A stretch of DNA of 64,000 nucleotides, from contig NZ_FNZK01000010.1 of NCBI RefSeq assembly GCF_900109225.1, positions 1 through 64,000 on the forward strand, in the 5' to 3' direction. Below are positions 9,414-18,282 of this stretch, in pieces; within the stretch, counting starts at the first letter, position 1, and every line of letters starts with the position of its first letter. This DNA comes from Propionispira arboris (GTDB lineage Bacteria; Bacillota; Negativicutes; Selenomonadales; Selenomonadaceae). Under the pieces are notes generated by a model. The model worked only from the letters and a program-made list of their open reading frames with translations. It ran no database searches and was not told the DNA's origin. The position numbers and the translations under genes are program-made.

Positions 9414-10529
9414 ATGAAACAAGGCAGAACGATCATGGAACTCGCGAAGGAATTAGAACGTCAAAGAGCTGTACGCAAAGATTATATTGCCGATACCCGC
9501 AGCTTGGAATTTATGACACAAAAGGGAATCAGCACATTATCATTAGGGATTAACGACGGTCTCGAACAGTTTGCGGTCAATGAACTCGCCCATCAGCAAA
9601 TTGCCAGCCGCTTGCAGATCCCACAGCGATATTACCATAAAATGCGGGAAGAATACCCAAGTTTACTCGATGAAAACATCAACAGTTGGTTTGATAAAAA
9701 TAGTGATCGCAGGATGATTCGTACTTTAGACGGCAGTGTTCGGGCTTTTTTATCGGATCGTTACCGGCGACTGGATAATTTAGAGCTTGCCGATGCCGTA
9801 TTACCCATTATCAAAGAGATGCGGGGTGCTGAAATCTTATCCAGTCAAGTTACTGAAACCCATATGTATATCAAAGTCATCAATAAAAAAATGAAAGCAG
9901 AAGTGGGTGTAGGAGATATTGTGCAGGCGGGTCTTGTTATATCAAACAGCGAAGTGGGGCTGGGAAGTCTCAAAGTAGAACCGCTTTTATATCGGCTGGT
10001 TTGTAAAAATGGTCTGATTGTCAAAGACTATACCCAAAAACGCTACCATGTAGGCAAACAGATTGAAACCGATGATACCGCTTACGAAATTTACTCCGAT
10101 GAAACCTTACAGGCGGATGATAAAGCTTTTTTTATGAAAGTGCAGGATACAGTTCGAACCGCTGTCGATGAAGCAAAATTTCAGCTGTCGGTAGAAAAAT
10201 TGATGCAGACGAAACAGGAAACAACAGGGAATGATCCGGTCAAAACCGTCGAACTCTTAGCGGATCAGTATATCTTAAATCAAAACGAACGAGGCAGTAT
10301 TTTGCGTCACTTCATTATGGCAGGTGATAATTCTAAATACGGTTTGATCAATGCGGTAACAAGGGGCAGTCAGGATGTAGAAAGTTATGGAAGGGCAACC
10401 GAATTAGAGCGGTTAGGTGGAGAACTTTTAGCTATGCCACCGATTCGGCGCAATCTCCTAACAAGTCATGCTACCGGTGCAGAAGTAGCCATGAAAAATA
10501 TAACCAATGTCATTTCGATGGCAAGATAG
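9414..10529 (+). CDS. DUF932 phage/plasmid-related protein
   Basis: A 371-residue protein matching DUF932 in order and wording: an N-terminal EFMTQKG region, a conserved IPQRYYHKM segment, then GSVRAFLSDRYRRLDN and LYRLVCKNGLIV. DUF932 proteins occur in phages, plasmids and integrative elements, often near RecT/ERF annealing proteins and RadC, as here. Their biochemical role is unknown. The ATG at 9414 has AGAGGAATTC upstream; the earlier in-frame ATG (9396) lacks a ribosome site. It is followed closely by a small gene with only a 21-base gap, implying one operon through 11710. Confidence 0.8.
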   Translation: MKQGRTIMELAKELERQRAVRKDYIADTRSLEFMTQKGISTLSLGINDGLEQFAVNELAHQQIASRLQIPQRYYHKMREEYPSLLDENINSWFDKNSDRRMIRTLDGSVRAFLSDRYRRLDNLELADAVLPIIKEMRGAEILSSQVTETHMYIKVINKKMKAEVGVGDIVQAGLVISNSEVGLGSLKVEPLLYRLVCKNGLIVKDYTQKRYHVGKQIETDDTAYEIYSDETLQADDKAFFMKVQDTVRTAVDEAKFQLSVEKLMQTKQETTGNDPVKTVELLADQYILNQNERGSILRHFIMAGDNSKYGLINAVTRGSQDVESYGRATELERLGGELLAMPPIRRNLLTSHATGAEVAMKNITNVISMAR

Positions 10530-10550
10530 GAACAGAAAGGTGTGGATATT

Positions 10551-10874
10551 ATGTGGATCGTCGATTGTTTAGAAAATAAAACCGTTCAAGCCGAAATTCG
10601 TCTAAAGAATCAGATCCTTGGCATTAATTTGCAAATGGACTTTGGGAAAACGATCAGTCTTACACTTAGCTATATACAAGCTAAAGTTTTAGCAGAAAAC
10701 ATCCTTGCGGCCGCGCAGCAAATGCAGATTACACTGGATGTAAAAGAAGATGCAGTATATGGATCAATTGAAATTACCCATAAAACACAGGGAAATGAAG
10801 GAGGAGAAACCCAATGCCAGCAAAATATTTTATCTGCCCTAGTGGAAAAACTGTCACAATCGAAACCTGCTTAA
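10551..10874 (+). CDS. Hypothetical protein of recombination operon
   Basis: A 107-residue protein with no recognised family. It starts MWIVDCLENKTVQAEIRL and is mostly alternating strands and helices without membrane segments. The start ATG has GAAAGG 10 bases upstream, which beats the GTG at 10542. Its last 61 bases overlap the next gene, an unusually long overlap, indicating coupled translation with the nuclease. Its position between DUF932 and a Cas4-like nuclease suggests an accessory role in DNA recombination; this is inference only. Confidence 0.6.
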   Translation: MWIVDCLENKTVQAEIRLKNQILGINLQMDFGKTISLTLSYIQAKVLAENILAAAQQMQITLDVKEDAVYGSIEITHKTQGNEGGETQCQQNILSALVEKLSQSKPA

Positions 10875-11710
10875 AAGCTTGCAGTCAAAGATGTATGTTC
10901 CTACCGACGCTGCGGGCCATTGCCAAAGCATCTGATCGGGGCTTGAGTGAACCTTCTGTTACAGAATTAATTGGCGGCACTAGAGAAGCCTATTTAAAGA
11001 AAATTACCGCCTATGCAGTAAAACCGCAAGATGCGGTCTATGCGATTCATGGCAGTGCTGTTCATACAATCAACGAAGGCTATACAGAAGGTAATATGCT
11101 CAGTGAAATTCGCTTGAAAGATGAAATTACCTCTGGTAAGTTTGATTTATATGGGCAGATTATCGATCACGATGAAGGGGTCCTGGGCGATATTAAAGTT
11201 ACCAGTTCCTATAAAATCATGAAAGCTCTTGGACACTATAAGATTGATGTGCCAACGGGAGAATTCTTTAAAACCGGAGTCCGAAAAGGTCAGCCGAAAT
11301 CCAAAAAACAATGGTGTTATAATGGCGTGAAAATGGTTATGGAATGGGCCCTGCAATTAAACTATTATCGAATTCTTCTTGAAAAACAAGGCTTTCCCGT
11401 GAATAAAATGGTGATTCAAGCCATGTGCCGAGATAACAACCTCCGGGTTGCCAGTGAACGTGGTATTGATCAGTCCATTTATTTAATCCCGATCCAAAAA
11501 ATAAGCAATCGCTGGATTAAGCGTTATTTTAAAACCAAAGCCCGTGCACTTCAGCAGGCTTTAAACCAGAAAAAACTACCTTCAATCTGTAAACCAAGAG
11601 AACGCTGGAACGGTAGAAAGTGCAAGGATTATTGCATTGTCGCCATGCAGTGCCCTTATGGAGCGAAAATACAGATACAAAGTGGAAAATTTCTACCGGA
11701 AGTTGGCTGA
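10814..11710 (+). CDS. Cas4/RecB-like PD-(D/E)XK nuclease with cysteine clusters
   Basis: A 298-residue protein. The PD-(D/E)XK core is visible: HGSAVH (helix with the metal-binding His), SGKFDLYGQ with the catalytic Asp strand, then GDIKVTSS as the D-x-K strand, and a QLNYYRILL helix with the motif IV Gln. Cysteines cluster at both ends (ICPSGK, ACSQRC; then CKPRERWNGRKC, DYC, QCPYG), which suggests an iron-sulfur cluster as in Cas4 and AddB. It is probably a 5'-3' exonuclease or end-processing enzyme working with the ERF annealing protein downstream. GAAGGAGGAG precedes the ATG. Confidence 0.72.
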   Translation: MPAKYFICPSGKTVTIETCLKACSQRCMFLPTLRAIAKASDRGLSEPSVTELIGGTREAYLKKITAYAVKPQDAVYAIHGSAVHTINEGYTEGNMLSEIRLKDEITSGKFDLYGQIIDHDEGVLGDIKVTSSYKIMKALGHYKIDVPTGEFFKTGVRKGQPKSKKQWCYNGVKMVMEWALQLNYYRILLEKQGFPVNKMVIQAMCRDNNLRVASERGIDQSIYLIPIQKISNRWIKRYFKTKARALQQALNQKKLPSICKPRERWNGRKCKDYCIVAMQCPYGAKIQIQSGKFLPEVG

Positions 11711-11748
11711 TCATGAAGCAATTTATAAAAACAGATATAAATACAAGA

Positions 11749-11782
11749 AAACCCGCTGCGAAAAAAGCAGTGGGTTTCTTTT
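11749..11782 (+). terminator. Hairpin terminator just before the ERF gene
   Basis: A stem of AACCCGCTGC with GCAGTGGGTT is followed by TCTTTTAT; the ERF ribosome site TAGGAGG begins immediately after the tail. Confidence 0.75.
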
Positions 11783-11797
11783 ATAGGAGGAACTATC

Positions 11798-12382
11798 ATG
11801 CAAAAAATAGCAAAAAAACTGGTACAAGTCATGCAAGAATGCAGTTATATTCAAAAAACAGGAACCAATGATTTCCACCATTACCGCTATGCAACCTCAG
11901 CAGATGTACTGGAAAAAATTAATATGGCGCTAGTGAAACAAAAACTTTGCTCGGTGGTACTGCCTGAGATTTTACAACAGGCAGATGTAACGACAGCTAA
12001 AGGCAATATTGAGCACATGGCTACAGTGAAAATTGATATTATGCTGATCGATGCGGAAAGTGGTGAATCGGTATCTTTTTCAGGGATTGGTACAGGGCAG
12101 GACAGTGGTGATAAAGCCGTTATGAAAGCCCAGACTGCCGCTATAAAATATGCCTATCTTCTTAGCATGGCAATTAGCACTGGCGATGATCCGGAAGCAG
12201 ATACCAAAACGGATCAAATGACAAGCATACCAGTTAAAGACAAACAACAAATACAAAGTGTTCAAACAATTTGCTGTGAATGTGGTATAAAATTGACAAC
12301 CGGAGTACGTAATGTTTCGCTTAATAAATATGGTCGTCCTTTATGTATGAAATGTCAGAAAAAATTGCAAGGGGTAGCATGA
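11798..12382 (+). CDS. erf: ERF-family single-strand annealing protein with C-terminal zinc ribbon
   Basis: A 194-residue protein. Residues 1-135 match the ERF superfamily: an N-terminal helix, TNDFHHYRYATSADVLEKIN (the characteristic YxYA segment), a central strand block, and SGIGTGQDSGDKAVMKAQTAAIKYA, the hallmark GxAxDxGDKAxxKAxTxAxKYa pattern. ERF proteins anneal complementary single strands in phage recombination. The C terminus carries a four-cysteine zinc ribbon (CCECG and CMKC) not found in the minimal family. It partners naturally with the upstream nuclease as an exonuclease/annealase pair. Confidence 0.85.
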   Translation: MQKIAKKLVQVMQECSYIQKTGTNDFHHYRYATSADVLEKINMALVKQKLCSVVLPEILQQADVTTAKGNIEHMATVKIDIMLIDAESGESVSFSGIGTGQDSGDKAVMKAQTAAIKYAYLLSMAISTGDDPEADTKTDQMTSIPVKDKQQIQSVQTICCECGIKLTTGVRNVSLNKYGRPLCMKCQKKLQGVA

Positions 12383-12401
12383 AATGTAAACAAATGTAAC
12401 T

Positions 12402-13706
12402 TTACGCTTCTATTTGAATATTAATATCTAATAAAGTATCAATTAATTGATTTCCAATTATAAACAGAGCTTTTTCTGTTTGTTGATTTATCTCTATTTC
12501 GATAAGTGTGGTAATTACGGAATAGAGAAGAGGCAGGTCGGTAGTTGGAATGTATTTGGCGGGCAAGGCCAGATCATCTAGAATTTTATAAACAAGGTGC
12601 TGTTTTTTATCTAAATTGGTAGGCGTTATATCTATGTATTGCTCAATCATTGCTGGGTGAGCAGCTAGGTATTGATTTATCGTTTGTTTAACCTGTTTTG
12701 TATATGACTTTTTATAGCTGAAAAAGTCAGTGAATTCTTCATCGGTGCAGCCATAGCTAGGCATATTTTCAAAGCAATCGATATTGCTTTGTGTAATTCT
12801 TATAGTTAGTGGTACAGACAGAGTGACTTTTTCATCATACTCGTAATTACTATAATACCATTCACAAAGATTCGTTGATTCGGAAAAAATATAATGAGAT
12901 AACTCAACGTCAACTGCTGAATTTTGGCTGAAATAATGGCATAAGTCCAAGAAAAAATTTACTAGATCAATAATATTATTAAAGTTTTTGCCGTTATCGG
13001 CTGCAATTTGATAAGATTTGTATGACCAAAGTTTATCCCATTCAAAATGAAAATTTTCTGTTTTGCAAAAACGAGCTTTATGTTTGCTGATAACTTGATA
13101 AATAAATATCGGTGCAATGTGCAATAATTCTTCATTGTTGGCCATCAGAGAACATATTAGTGCAATATTATCCATAATGATTTCGGAATCATTATTTCTA
13201 GCAATGGCGAAATACTTAGTGAAAGTTTGGAATACAAAATAAATGTCCGCTTCAGTACCTGATTTTTGTAGTGGAATGTTCGTTAAACTGCACTGGTTTT
13301 TCAGTTTGCTGAAGGTGCTTTTGTAGGTAGCTTTTCTAGAAAATTCATCGAAACATTTTTTCAAGTCTTTTTTTAGGGTAAGGTAACAACCTATATCCTG
13401 TTCACTTGTACGATTAGTACGTTCTATGTCAAATATTAAACCTTTATCATATAGAATAGCCGTATAAAGTAAAAATAGGTCTTGTGGAGAAAGATTTTGC
13501 ATAATTTGAGAAAGCTTTTGAGGGAATTTAGACTTGTTATTGAGCGGCAAGCTGTAGGTAGCGCAAAGATCTTTAAGCTGAGCAATAAAATGCGTCATAT
13601 TTTTCTTTGCCTGTATAAAAGTAAGATTTGCCTGCTGTAACTTGACTTCTAAAGTTTCGGTAGTATCAATTAATTGATTTAAAAGATCATATTCATCAAA
13701 ATCCAT
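12402..13706 (-). CDS. Hypothetical protein, 434 residues
   Basis: I do not recognise this protein. It is mainly helical, with a coiled-coil-prone N terminus (residues 5-45), no membrane segment, no signal peptide and no recognisable catalytic motif. The ATG at 13706 was preferred because GAGGTG lies 7 bases before it; the GTG at 13715 overlaps that site. It is transcribed opposite to the recombination genes and divergent from the gene at 13871, which suggests an independent cargo gene. Confidence 0.6.
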   Translation of the reverse strand: MDFDEYDLLNQLIDTTETLEVKLQQANLTFIQAKKNMTHFIAQLKDLCATYSLPLNNKSKFPQKLSQIMQNLSPQDLFLLYTAILYDKGLIFDIERTNRTSEQDIGCYLTLKKDLKKCFDEFSRKATYKSTFSKLKNQCSLTNIPLQKSGTEADIYFVFQTFTKYFAIARNNDSEIIMDNIALICSLMANNEELLHIAPIFIYQVISKHKARFCKTENFHFEWDKLWSYKSYQIAADNGKNFNNIIDLVNFFLDLCHYFSQNSAVDVELSHYIFSESTNLCEWYYSNYEYDEKVTLSVPLTIRITQSNIDCFENMPSYGCTDEEFTDFFSYKKSYTKQVKQTINQYLAAHPAMIEQYIDITPTNLDKKQHLVYKILDDLALPAKYIPTTDLPLLYSVITTLIEIEINQQTEKALFIIGNQLIDTLLDINIQIEA

Positions 13707-13757
13707 TCGTTTCACCTCTAAGTAACTATTGTAACAAAGAATTGAAAAAAGATATAT

Positions 13758-13809
13758 CCGTTTTGTTTCCGAAAAATAAAGATAGAATTCGGAAATGAAA
13801 CGGGTTTTT
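13758..13809. promoter_or_regulatory. Long imperfect inverted repeat between divergent genes
   Basis: CCGTTTTGTTTCCGAA pairs with TTCGGAAATGAAACGG (two mismatches) and is followed by TTTTTT on the plus strand. It sits in the intergenic space of two divergent genes, so it is either an operator shared by both or a terminator/attenuator upstream of the plus-strand gene. Confidence 0.5.
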
Positions 13810-13870
13810 TCGTAATGCCAATATTGTTATTCTGTAATCAATGAAATGAGCTTTGAAGGGCGGTGGAACG

Positions 13871-14461
13871 ATGAAGTGCTCATACAATATTGAACAGGCA
13901 TTGCGCTTATTTAAGAAAGAAAAGGGTAAGAAAAAAGCCTTTTTATTTCATCAAGGTCAAATGTTTTACTTTTACGATCATGAATTCTGTGAACTTGACT
14001 ATGTGAATCTATCATTATCATGTCGGCAAATATTAGTTGAATATCAAAGGCATGTCAGCTCTATAGATTCAATCTTCATCCGTATAGACGAAGAAAAAAT
14101 TTTGGTTGTGAAGGACAAAGAGAGAGTTGCTTTTAATAGCAAAAGTTCAGATAATGATTCATTTAAACTAGCACTGTCGTATGGTATTTGCTATGACAAA
14201 GCGGAAAAACAGTATTTACGTGGCATAGTGTATGTGAATGCCAAAATTAATTCACAAATTTTCAGTGCTTATTTTACTGAAGCAGATATTGCTGCATTAT
14301 TTGAACAACTGATTTTTTATAGGAAAGTAACTACGCCCACTGGACTATGTAAAAATAATTTTACGATTGGGGATTTTGCAAAAAAAATCAATCGTAAAAG
14401 CATTAAAGGTTTATCAAAACTGTATTTGCAAGGTAAAAATGTAACTACTTTTGAATGTTAA
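13871..14461 (+). CDS. Hypothetical protein, 196 residues
   Basis: No family recognised. The sequence is a soluble mixed strand/helix protein; the C terminus (NNFTIGDFAKKINRKSIKGL) resembles a DNA-binding helix pair but is not conclusive. The ATG at 13871 follows GGTGG; an upstream TTG at 13853 is possible but has no better ribosome site. The next regulator's open frame begins inside its last bases. Confidence 0.5.
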   Translation: MKCSYNIEQALRLFKKEKGKKKAFLFHQGQMFYFYDHEFCELDYVNLSLSCRQILVEYQRHVSSIDSIFIRIDEEKILVVKDKERVAFNSKSSDNDSFKLALSYGICYDKAEKQYLRGIVYVNAKINSQIFSAYFTEADIAALFEQLIFYRKVTTPTGLCKNNFTIGDFAKKINRKSIKGLSKLYLQGKNVTTFEC

Positions 14462-14573
14462 AAGATATTTTGCTAATATTGGCACTATTTATGTTAATAA
14501 TCATACCTTTTTTGACAACACGCATTATGGCATCTGTGAAATAATAGGTAATAGGCAAATGGAGATGAATTGT

Positions 14574-14828
14574 ATGCTTGCTTTTAAATATAAACAAATT
14601 GGCAGAAAAATAGCTTATTATCGTCGGATGAAAAATTTAACTCAAGGTGATTTAGCAAGGAAAATTAATATTAGTACAAGTTATCTCAGTAAGATTGAGT
14701 GTGGAAGCTATCCCAAGAGTGTATCTTTATCGGTGCTAATAGCCATAGCGCAAGGGTTGGACATGGAATTATATCTATTATTCAAATTTGATGAAGAAGC
14801 TATAGTCGCGGATGATCTTAGTCGGTGA
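14574..14828 (+). CDS. XRE-family (Cro/CI-type) transcriptional regulator
   Basis: An 84-residue protein that is essentially one HTH_3 domain: IGRKIAYYRRMKNLTQGDLARKINISTSYLSKIECG is the canonical helix set, with the recognition helix at STSYLSKIE. The frame stays open up to 14451, but ATG 14574 with GGAGA upstream gives a standard compact regulator. It may control the flagellin-like gene downstream or the mobile-element genes around it. Confidence 0.8.
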   Translation: MLAFKYKQIGRKIAYYRRMKNLTQGDLARKINISTSYLSKIECGSYPKSVSLSVLIAIAQGLDMELYLLFKFDEEAIVADDLSR

Positions 14829-14887
14829 ATATGGTGTTTGTTATGATCAATATAACTATTTAATGCAGAAGAAAAGAAGGTGCAGCT

Positions 14888-16516
14888 TTGCCAAAAATAG
14901 CATCTGCCATGCCTCTTGAATTATTAAATCAGGTTGGATTTAATAAGAAAAAACGCGATAAATTCATGAAAAACGTTGCAAGTGGTATGAAAATTCAGGA
15001 TGCATCCGATGATGCGTCTGGGTATCAAATCTCAGAACGGATGCGTGTGCAATTACGCAGTTTAGAACAAGCCACAAGGAATACGCAAAATGGAAGTTCC
15101 TTATTGAAGGTAGCCTCAGGTGGTATTCAAACGGTTGTTGAGAATTTAAAGACCATGAAAGAACTCGCTTTGCGATCTAGCAACGGAATCTATACAGATA
15201 GTGACCGCTTGGCGATGGAAAAAGAATTTAAAAGCTGTCAGGATTCCATTGATACCACTGCGGAAACAACGACCTTTAATTCAAAATTATTACTCGACGG
15301 AACCTATCGAAATCAAGATTTGCGAGCCGTTGACGCTGTTGTTGCACCTAAAATCATCAAAGGCAGTATCGGTGCAGCGAATGCGGGAGAATATACCATT
15401 TCGCAAGATGGTATTTATGAAGTTGATGCTGGTTTTACGGGAACTATAAAAATTGATGCCACCAATGTTCAACTTAAAGGGTCGACGAGTTCAAACCTAG
15501 CTAATATAAATATCGAATGCGAACAAGAAGGGATGAATTTATCCCTCAGCAATGTCTTTATTACCAATGACAGTAGCCATAAAAACAACATTTTAAAATT
15601 TACTGGTATCGGCAATTCGTTAACAATTTCAGGAACCTGTGGATTTCAATATAATGCTTTAAGTAATAATGCATCATTAAATATTGGACAGGAACTTGAA
15701 ATTACCAATCATGGCAGTCTGACCGTAAAAAATCTGGGGCTTGGTTTTGGTGCGGCGATTGGAACGAACAGCAATCAAACAGCAAAACGTCTTACCATAG
15801 TTGGCGGTACGCTAAATGCAGGATCGTATTCAAGTGGAGCTGCTATTGGAGCAGGCAGCGGTGGTGGGGTTGATACCATTAACTTGCTGAATGTGAAAAT
15901 CGATGAAGTTGCCACCAATGGAGCCAGTGCTGCCATTGGTTGTGGTGTCGGTACGTCTAAATTTAGCAATATTACCCTTAGCGGATGCAGTGGTAAAGTT
16001 GATACGCTTGTCTTTAAGGGGGACTTTGGACAAAATGAAGCGGGTACTGGATTTCTCGGAAGAACATCCGTTTTTGATAGTTCCGTTCTCTTTAACAGTA
16101 AAATGATGGACACTACAATCTTGAATCCATTAAAACTTCAAACAGGAGTCCGTGCAGATGGTCAAATGTCTACCTATATGAATCAACTGGATTGTGATTC
16201 ATTAGGTGTTGATGTTTTAAGCGTGACGACGGATCAAAAAGCTAAAATTGCCATGAAACGTCTGGATAGTTCGCTCGACTATGCACTGCATGAAAGTACA
16301 CGCATTGGTGCTTATATCGATCGGCTAGACTATACCGAAGCCAACAATACAACGGAATATGAAAATGTAACCAATTCTGAAAGCACCATTCGTGATGCCG
16401 ATATGGCAAAAGAAATGGTGTCGTATACCAAATACCAAGTTTTATCACAGGCATCACAAACGATGCTCGCACAGGCGAATCAACAACGAAGCAGCATTTT
16501 AACACTGCTTCAATAA
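14888..16516 (+). CDS. Flagellin-like protein with inserted beta-helix domain
   Basis: A 542-residue protein with the two-ended flagellin plan. Residues 30-150 match the flagellin D1 N-terminal helices (SGMKIQDASDDASGYQISERMR, then NGSSLLKVASGG and ELALRSSNG). The last 100 residues match the C-terminal D1/D0 helices (SLDYALHESTRIGAYIDRLDY; SESTIRDADMAKEM; ASQTMLAQANQQ). In between, residues 165-390 form a repetitive strand-rich region with AAIGTN and AAIGAGSGGG repeats, typical of right-handed beta-helices. The extreme N terminus (MPKIASAMPLELLN) is unlike the usual MxINxNxxAL start. The start is TTG with AAGAAGG upstream. No other flagellar gene is nearby. Confidence 0.8.
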   Translation: MPKIASAMPLELLNQVGFNKKKRDKFMKNVASGMKIQDASDDASGYQISERMRVQLRSLEQATRNTQNGSSLLKVASGGIQTVVENLKTMKELALRSSNGIYTDSDRLAMEKEFKSCQDSIDTTAETTTFNSKLLLDGTYRNQDLRAVDAVVAPKIIKGSIGAANAGEYTISQDGIYEVDAGFTGTIKIDATNVQLKGSTSSNLANINIECEQEGMNLSLSNVFITNDSSHKNNILKFTGIGNSLTISGTCGFQYNALSNNASLNIGQELEITNHGSLTVKNLGLGFGAAIGTNSNQTAKRLTIVGGTLNAGSYSSGAAIGAGSGGGVDTINLLNVKIDEVATNGASAAIGCGVGTSKFSNITLSGCSGKVDTLVFKGDFGQNEAGTGFLGRTSVFDSSVLFNSKMMDTTILNPLKLQTGVRADGQMSTYMNQLDCDSLGVDVLSVTTDQKAKIAMKRLDSSLDYALHESTRIGAYIDRLDYTEANNTTEYENVTNSESTIRDADMAKEMVSYTKYQVLSQASQTMLAQANQQRSSILTLLQ

Positions 16517-16672
16517 GAACATAGACACTGGAGTTTGATCCTTAGAAAAAGGAAATAAATTTAACTTGCTATAGATTTATATGGAATTTATAGCAAGAAT
16601 GTCGTATTTTACGCAAAGGCAGTTTTACAAAATGTAGTATTGCCTTGTTTTAGTAAGAAGGAGTACATGAAA

Positions 16673-16882
16673 ATGGAACTTATTTTATTTGGAGTATATG
16701 TATTTTTCGGAGCTATGGCAAATTCATTTTTAAAGCATAACCTTTTACATATTCAAACAGCTTATGTATTTAGTATGAGCAATTTTATTACAGAAAAAAT
16801 TATTCTGGCTTGTCTGTTAGGTTGGATTACGATTCCAGTTGCAATGATAATGCGAATTTTTGGTGTAGGGAAATCTGTTTGA
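16673..16882 (+). CDS. Small membrane protein
   Basis: A 69-residue protein with two predicted membrane helices (residues about 1-22 and 42-62), no recognised family. The ATG at 16673 has AAGGAG 8 bases upstream. It begins a run of membrane and exported proteins lying on the same strand. Confidence 0.5.
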   Translation: MELILFGVYVFFGAMANSFLKHNLLHIQTAYVFSMSNFITEKIILACLLGWITIPVAMIMRIFGVGKSV

Positions 16883-16999
16883 TACTTAAGACATATGTAA
16901 ATATGATCCATTTAGGAAAAGGCAGTGGTAGTAAAAATGCGGGATAAAGCAACAGGCGATTTAAGATAAATAACGTGAAAACGAAAGAAGGAAAATAGT

Positions 17000-17467
17000 A
17001 TGAAAAAGTTTGAATTTATTACGCAAAAACAATCATTAGGTTTTGGTGCTAGCTATGGTATTAAGGCAGCGGAGATTACGGTAGATTTAGAACAAGCAAT
17101 TATACATATTTCACAATATGAGCGTATATTGTTCTTTCGCAAATACGCAAAAACCGAGCGAGATATTTTAATTTCCGATATGAAAGAAATTACAGTGCAA
17201 AAGAAAATAAAAAAAGGAACTATTGTTATGATCCTTTTAGGTTTGGTTGGATTTTTTGCTTTTGGAAAACTAAGCTTCATGTTATGCTTTGCTGCACTTT
17301 TTGGTCTTTATCATAAAAAGGTATGGATTTCTACAACAACGGAAAAAGTTCAGCTAAATATAACGGCATCATCTAATGAACTAAGTGAGTTAGTTGGCAC
17401 ATTACAAGGAATTAATCCACAAATCAGTATGGCTATGCCCGGGCAAAATGGATATGTTCAATTTTAA
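17000..17467 (+). CDS. Membrane protein with PH-like strands
   Basis: A 155-residue protein. An N-terminal strand-rich part (residues 1-75) resembles PH-like domains of bacterial membrane proteins. A hydrophobic pair at about 76-107 (TIVMILLGLVGFFAFG and SFMLCFAALFGLYH) and a C-terminal soluble strand/helix follow. No enzymatic motif. A GAAGGAAAA ribosome site lies before the ATG. Confidence 0.55.
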   Translation: MKKFEFITQKQSLGFGASYGIKAAEITVDLEQAIIHISQYERILFFRKYAKTERDILISDMKEITVQKKIKKGTIVMILLGLVGFFAFGKLSFMLCFAALFGLYHKKVWISTTTEKVQLNITASSNELSELVGTLQGINPQISMAMPGQNGYVQF

Positions 17468-17610
17468 TCAAATATTATAAAGACGGTATAGTTTTAATGG
17501 GAATAAAAACAGTTATATGCGGTTGCACATTTGACAAAATATGCAGTGAATTTATAGCGGAATTTGTTATACAAAATAAATTTAATTCAAAATTGAGAGG
17601 AGTACAAATC

Positions 17611-18126
17611 ATGCAAAAAAATTATTGTTCTACTTGTGGCACACAACTTATGGAGGAAAATGGACTTTGCTCAAAATGCGATGCGAAGGTAGAAGTTAAT
17701 AGGTATTTAGAAGAGAATGAAGTTGAAATGAAACAGCTAGCTGTAAATGAAAAAAGGTTGCCCGCCATTTCCAATCAGGAAGGAATAAAAAGCAAGTTTT
17801 TTACATCGAAAGGAAGGTTAAATCGGAAGGTTTATTTTCTACGGGTTATAGTTCTTACGGTTTTTGGTCTTATATTTTCTCTTTTAGCAAGTGTGCTTGA
17901 TACGGTGGCAGCGATTTTTGTATTTATTGTAACCGTGGTTCCTTTTCTGATTTCTAGTGTGATGTTACAGATACGGAGATGTCATGATTTAAATAAATCT
18001 GGTTGGTTCATCTTATTGTTTTATATACCGATCGTAGGAATTATAGTGGGACTATATGTGTTGTTTGCAGCAGGTACGAAGGGCGATAATACATATGGAG
18101 CTGATCCGTTAAACCAGGAAATCTAA
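17611..18126 (+). CDS. DUF805 membrane protein with N-terminal zinc ribbon
   Basis: A 171-residue protein. The first 25 residues form a zinc ribbon (CSTCG and CSKCD). From residue 65 a DUF805 domain follows, with GRLNRKVYFLR at its start, then three or four membrane helices, the RRCHDLNKSGW signature loop and a NTYGADPL tail. DUF805 proteins (E. coli YhaH-like) are inner-membrane proteins of unknown role. The ATG at 17611 follows GAGAGGAG; a longer frame back to 17497 lacks a good ribosome site. Confidence 0.8.
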   Translation: MQKNYCSTCGTQLMEENGLCSKCDAKVEVNRYLEENEVEMKQLAVNEKRLPAISNQEGIKSKFFTSKGRLNRKVYFLRVIVLTVFGLIFSLLASVLDTVAAIFVFIVTVVPFLISSVMLQIRRCHDLNKSGWFILLFYIPIVGIIVGLYVLFAAGTKGDNTYGADPLNQEI

Positions 18127-18282
18127 GAAGTTTTTTGATAGATACAAAATAGAAGTATTTTTCTTTACGACAGACAGATATACACGGGAACGTGTAGTTT
18201 GATAATTGGAGGGCATCAGCAGTGACTGGTGCCCATTTTAGGTTCAATCGAAAACAGATAAAGAATAGGGGATAAAGGTGAG

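Noticed and set aside
15775-16113. 112-codon minus-strand frame inside the flagellin-like gene
   Set aside because: Shadow of the repetitive beta-helix region; no start context and no family.
17497-17610. Upstream extension of the DUF805 protein to an ATG at 17497
   Set aside because: The extension has no ribosome site and would place extra residues before a zinc ribbon that normally begins the protein; ATG 17611 has GAGAGGAG.
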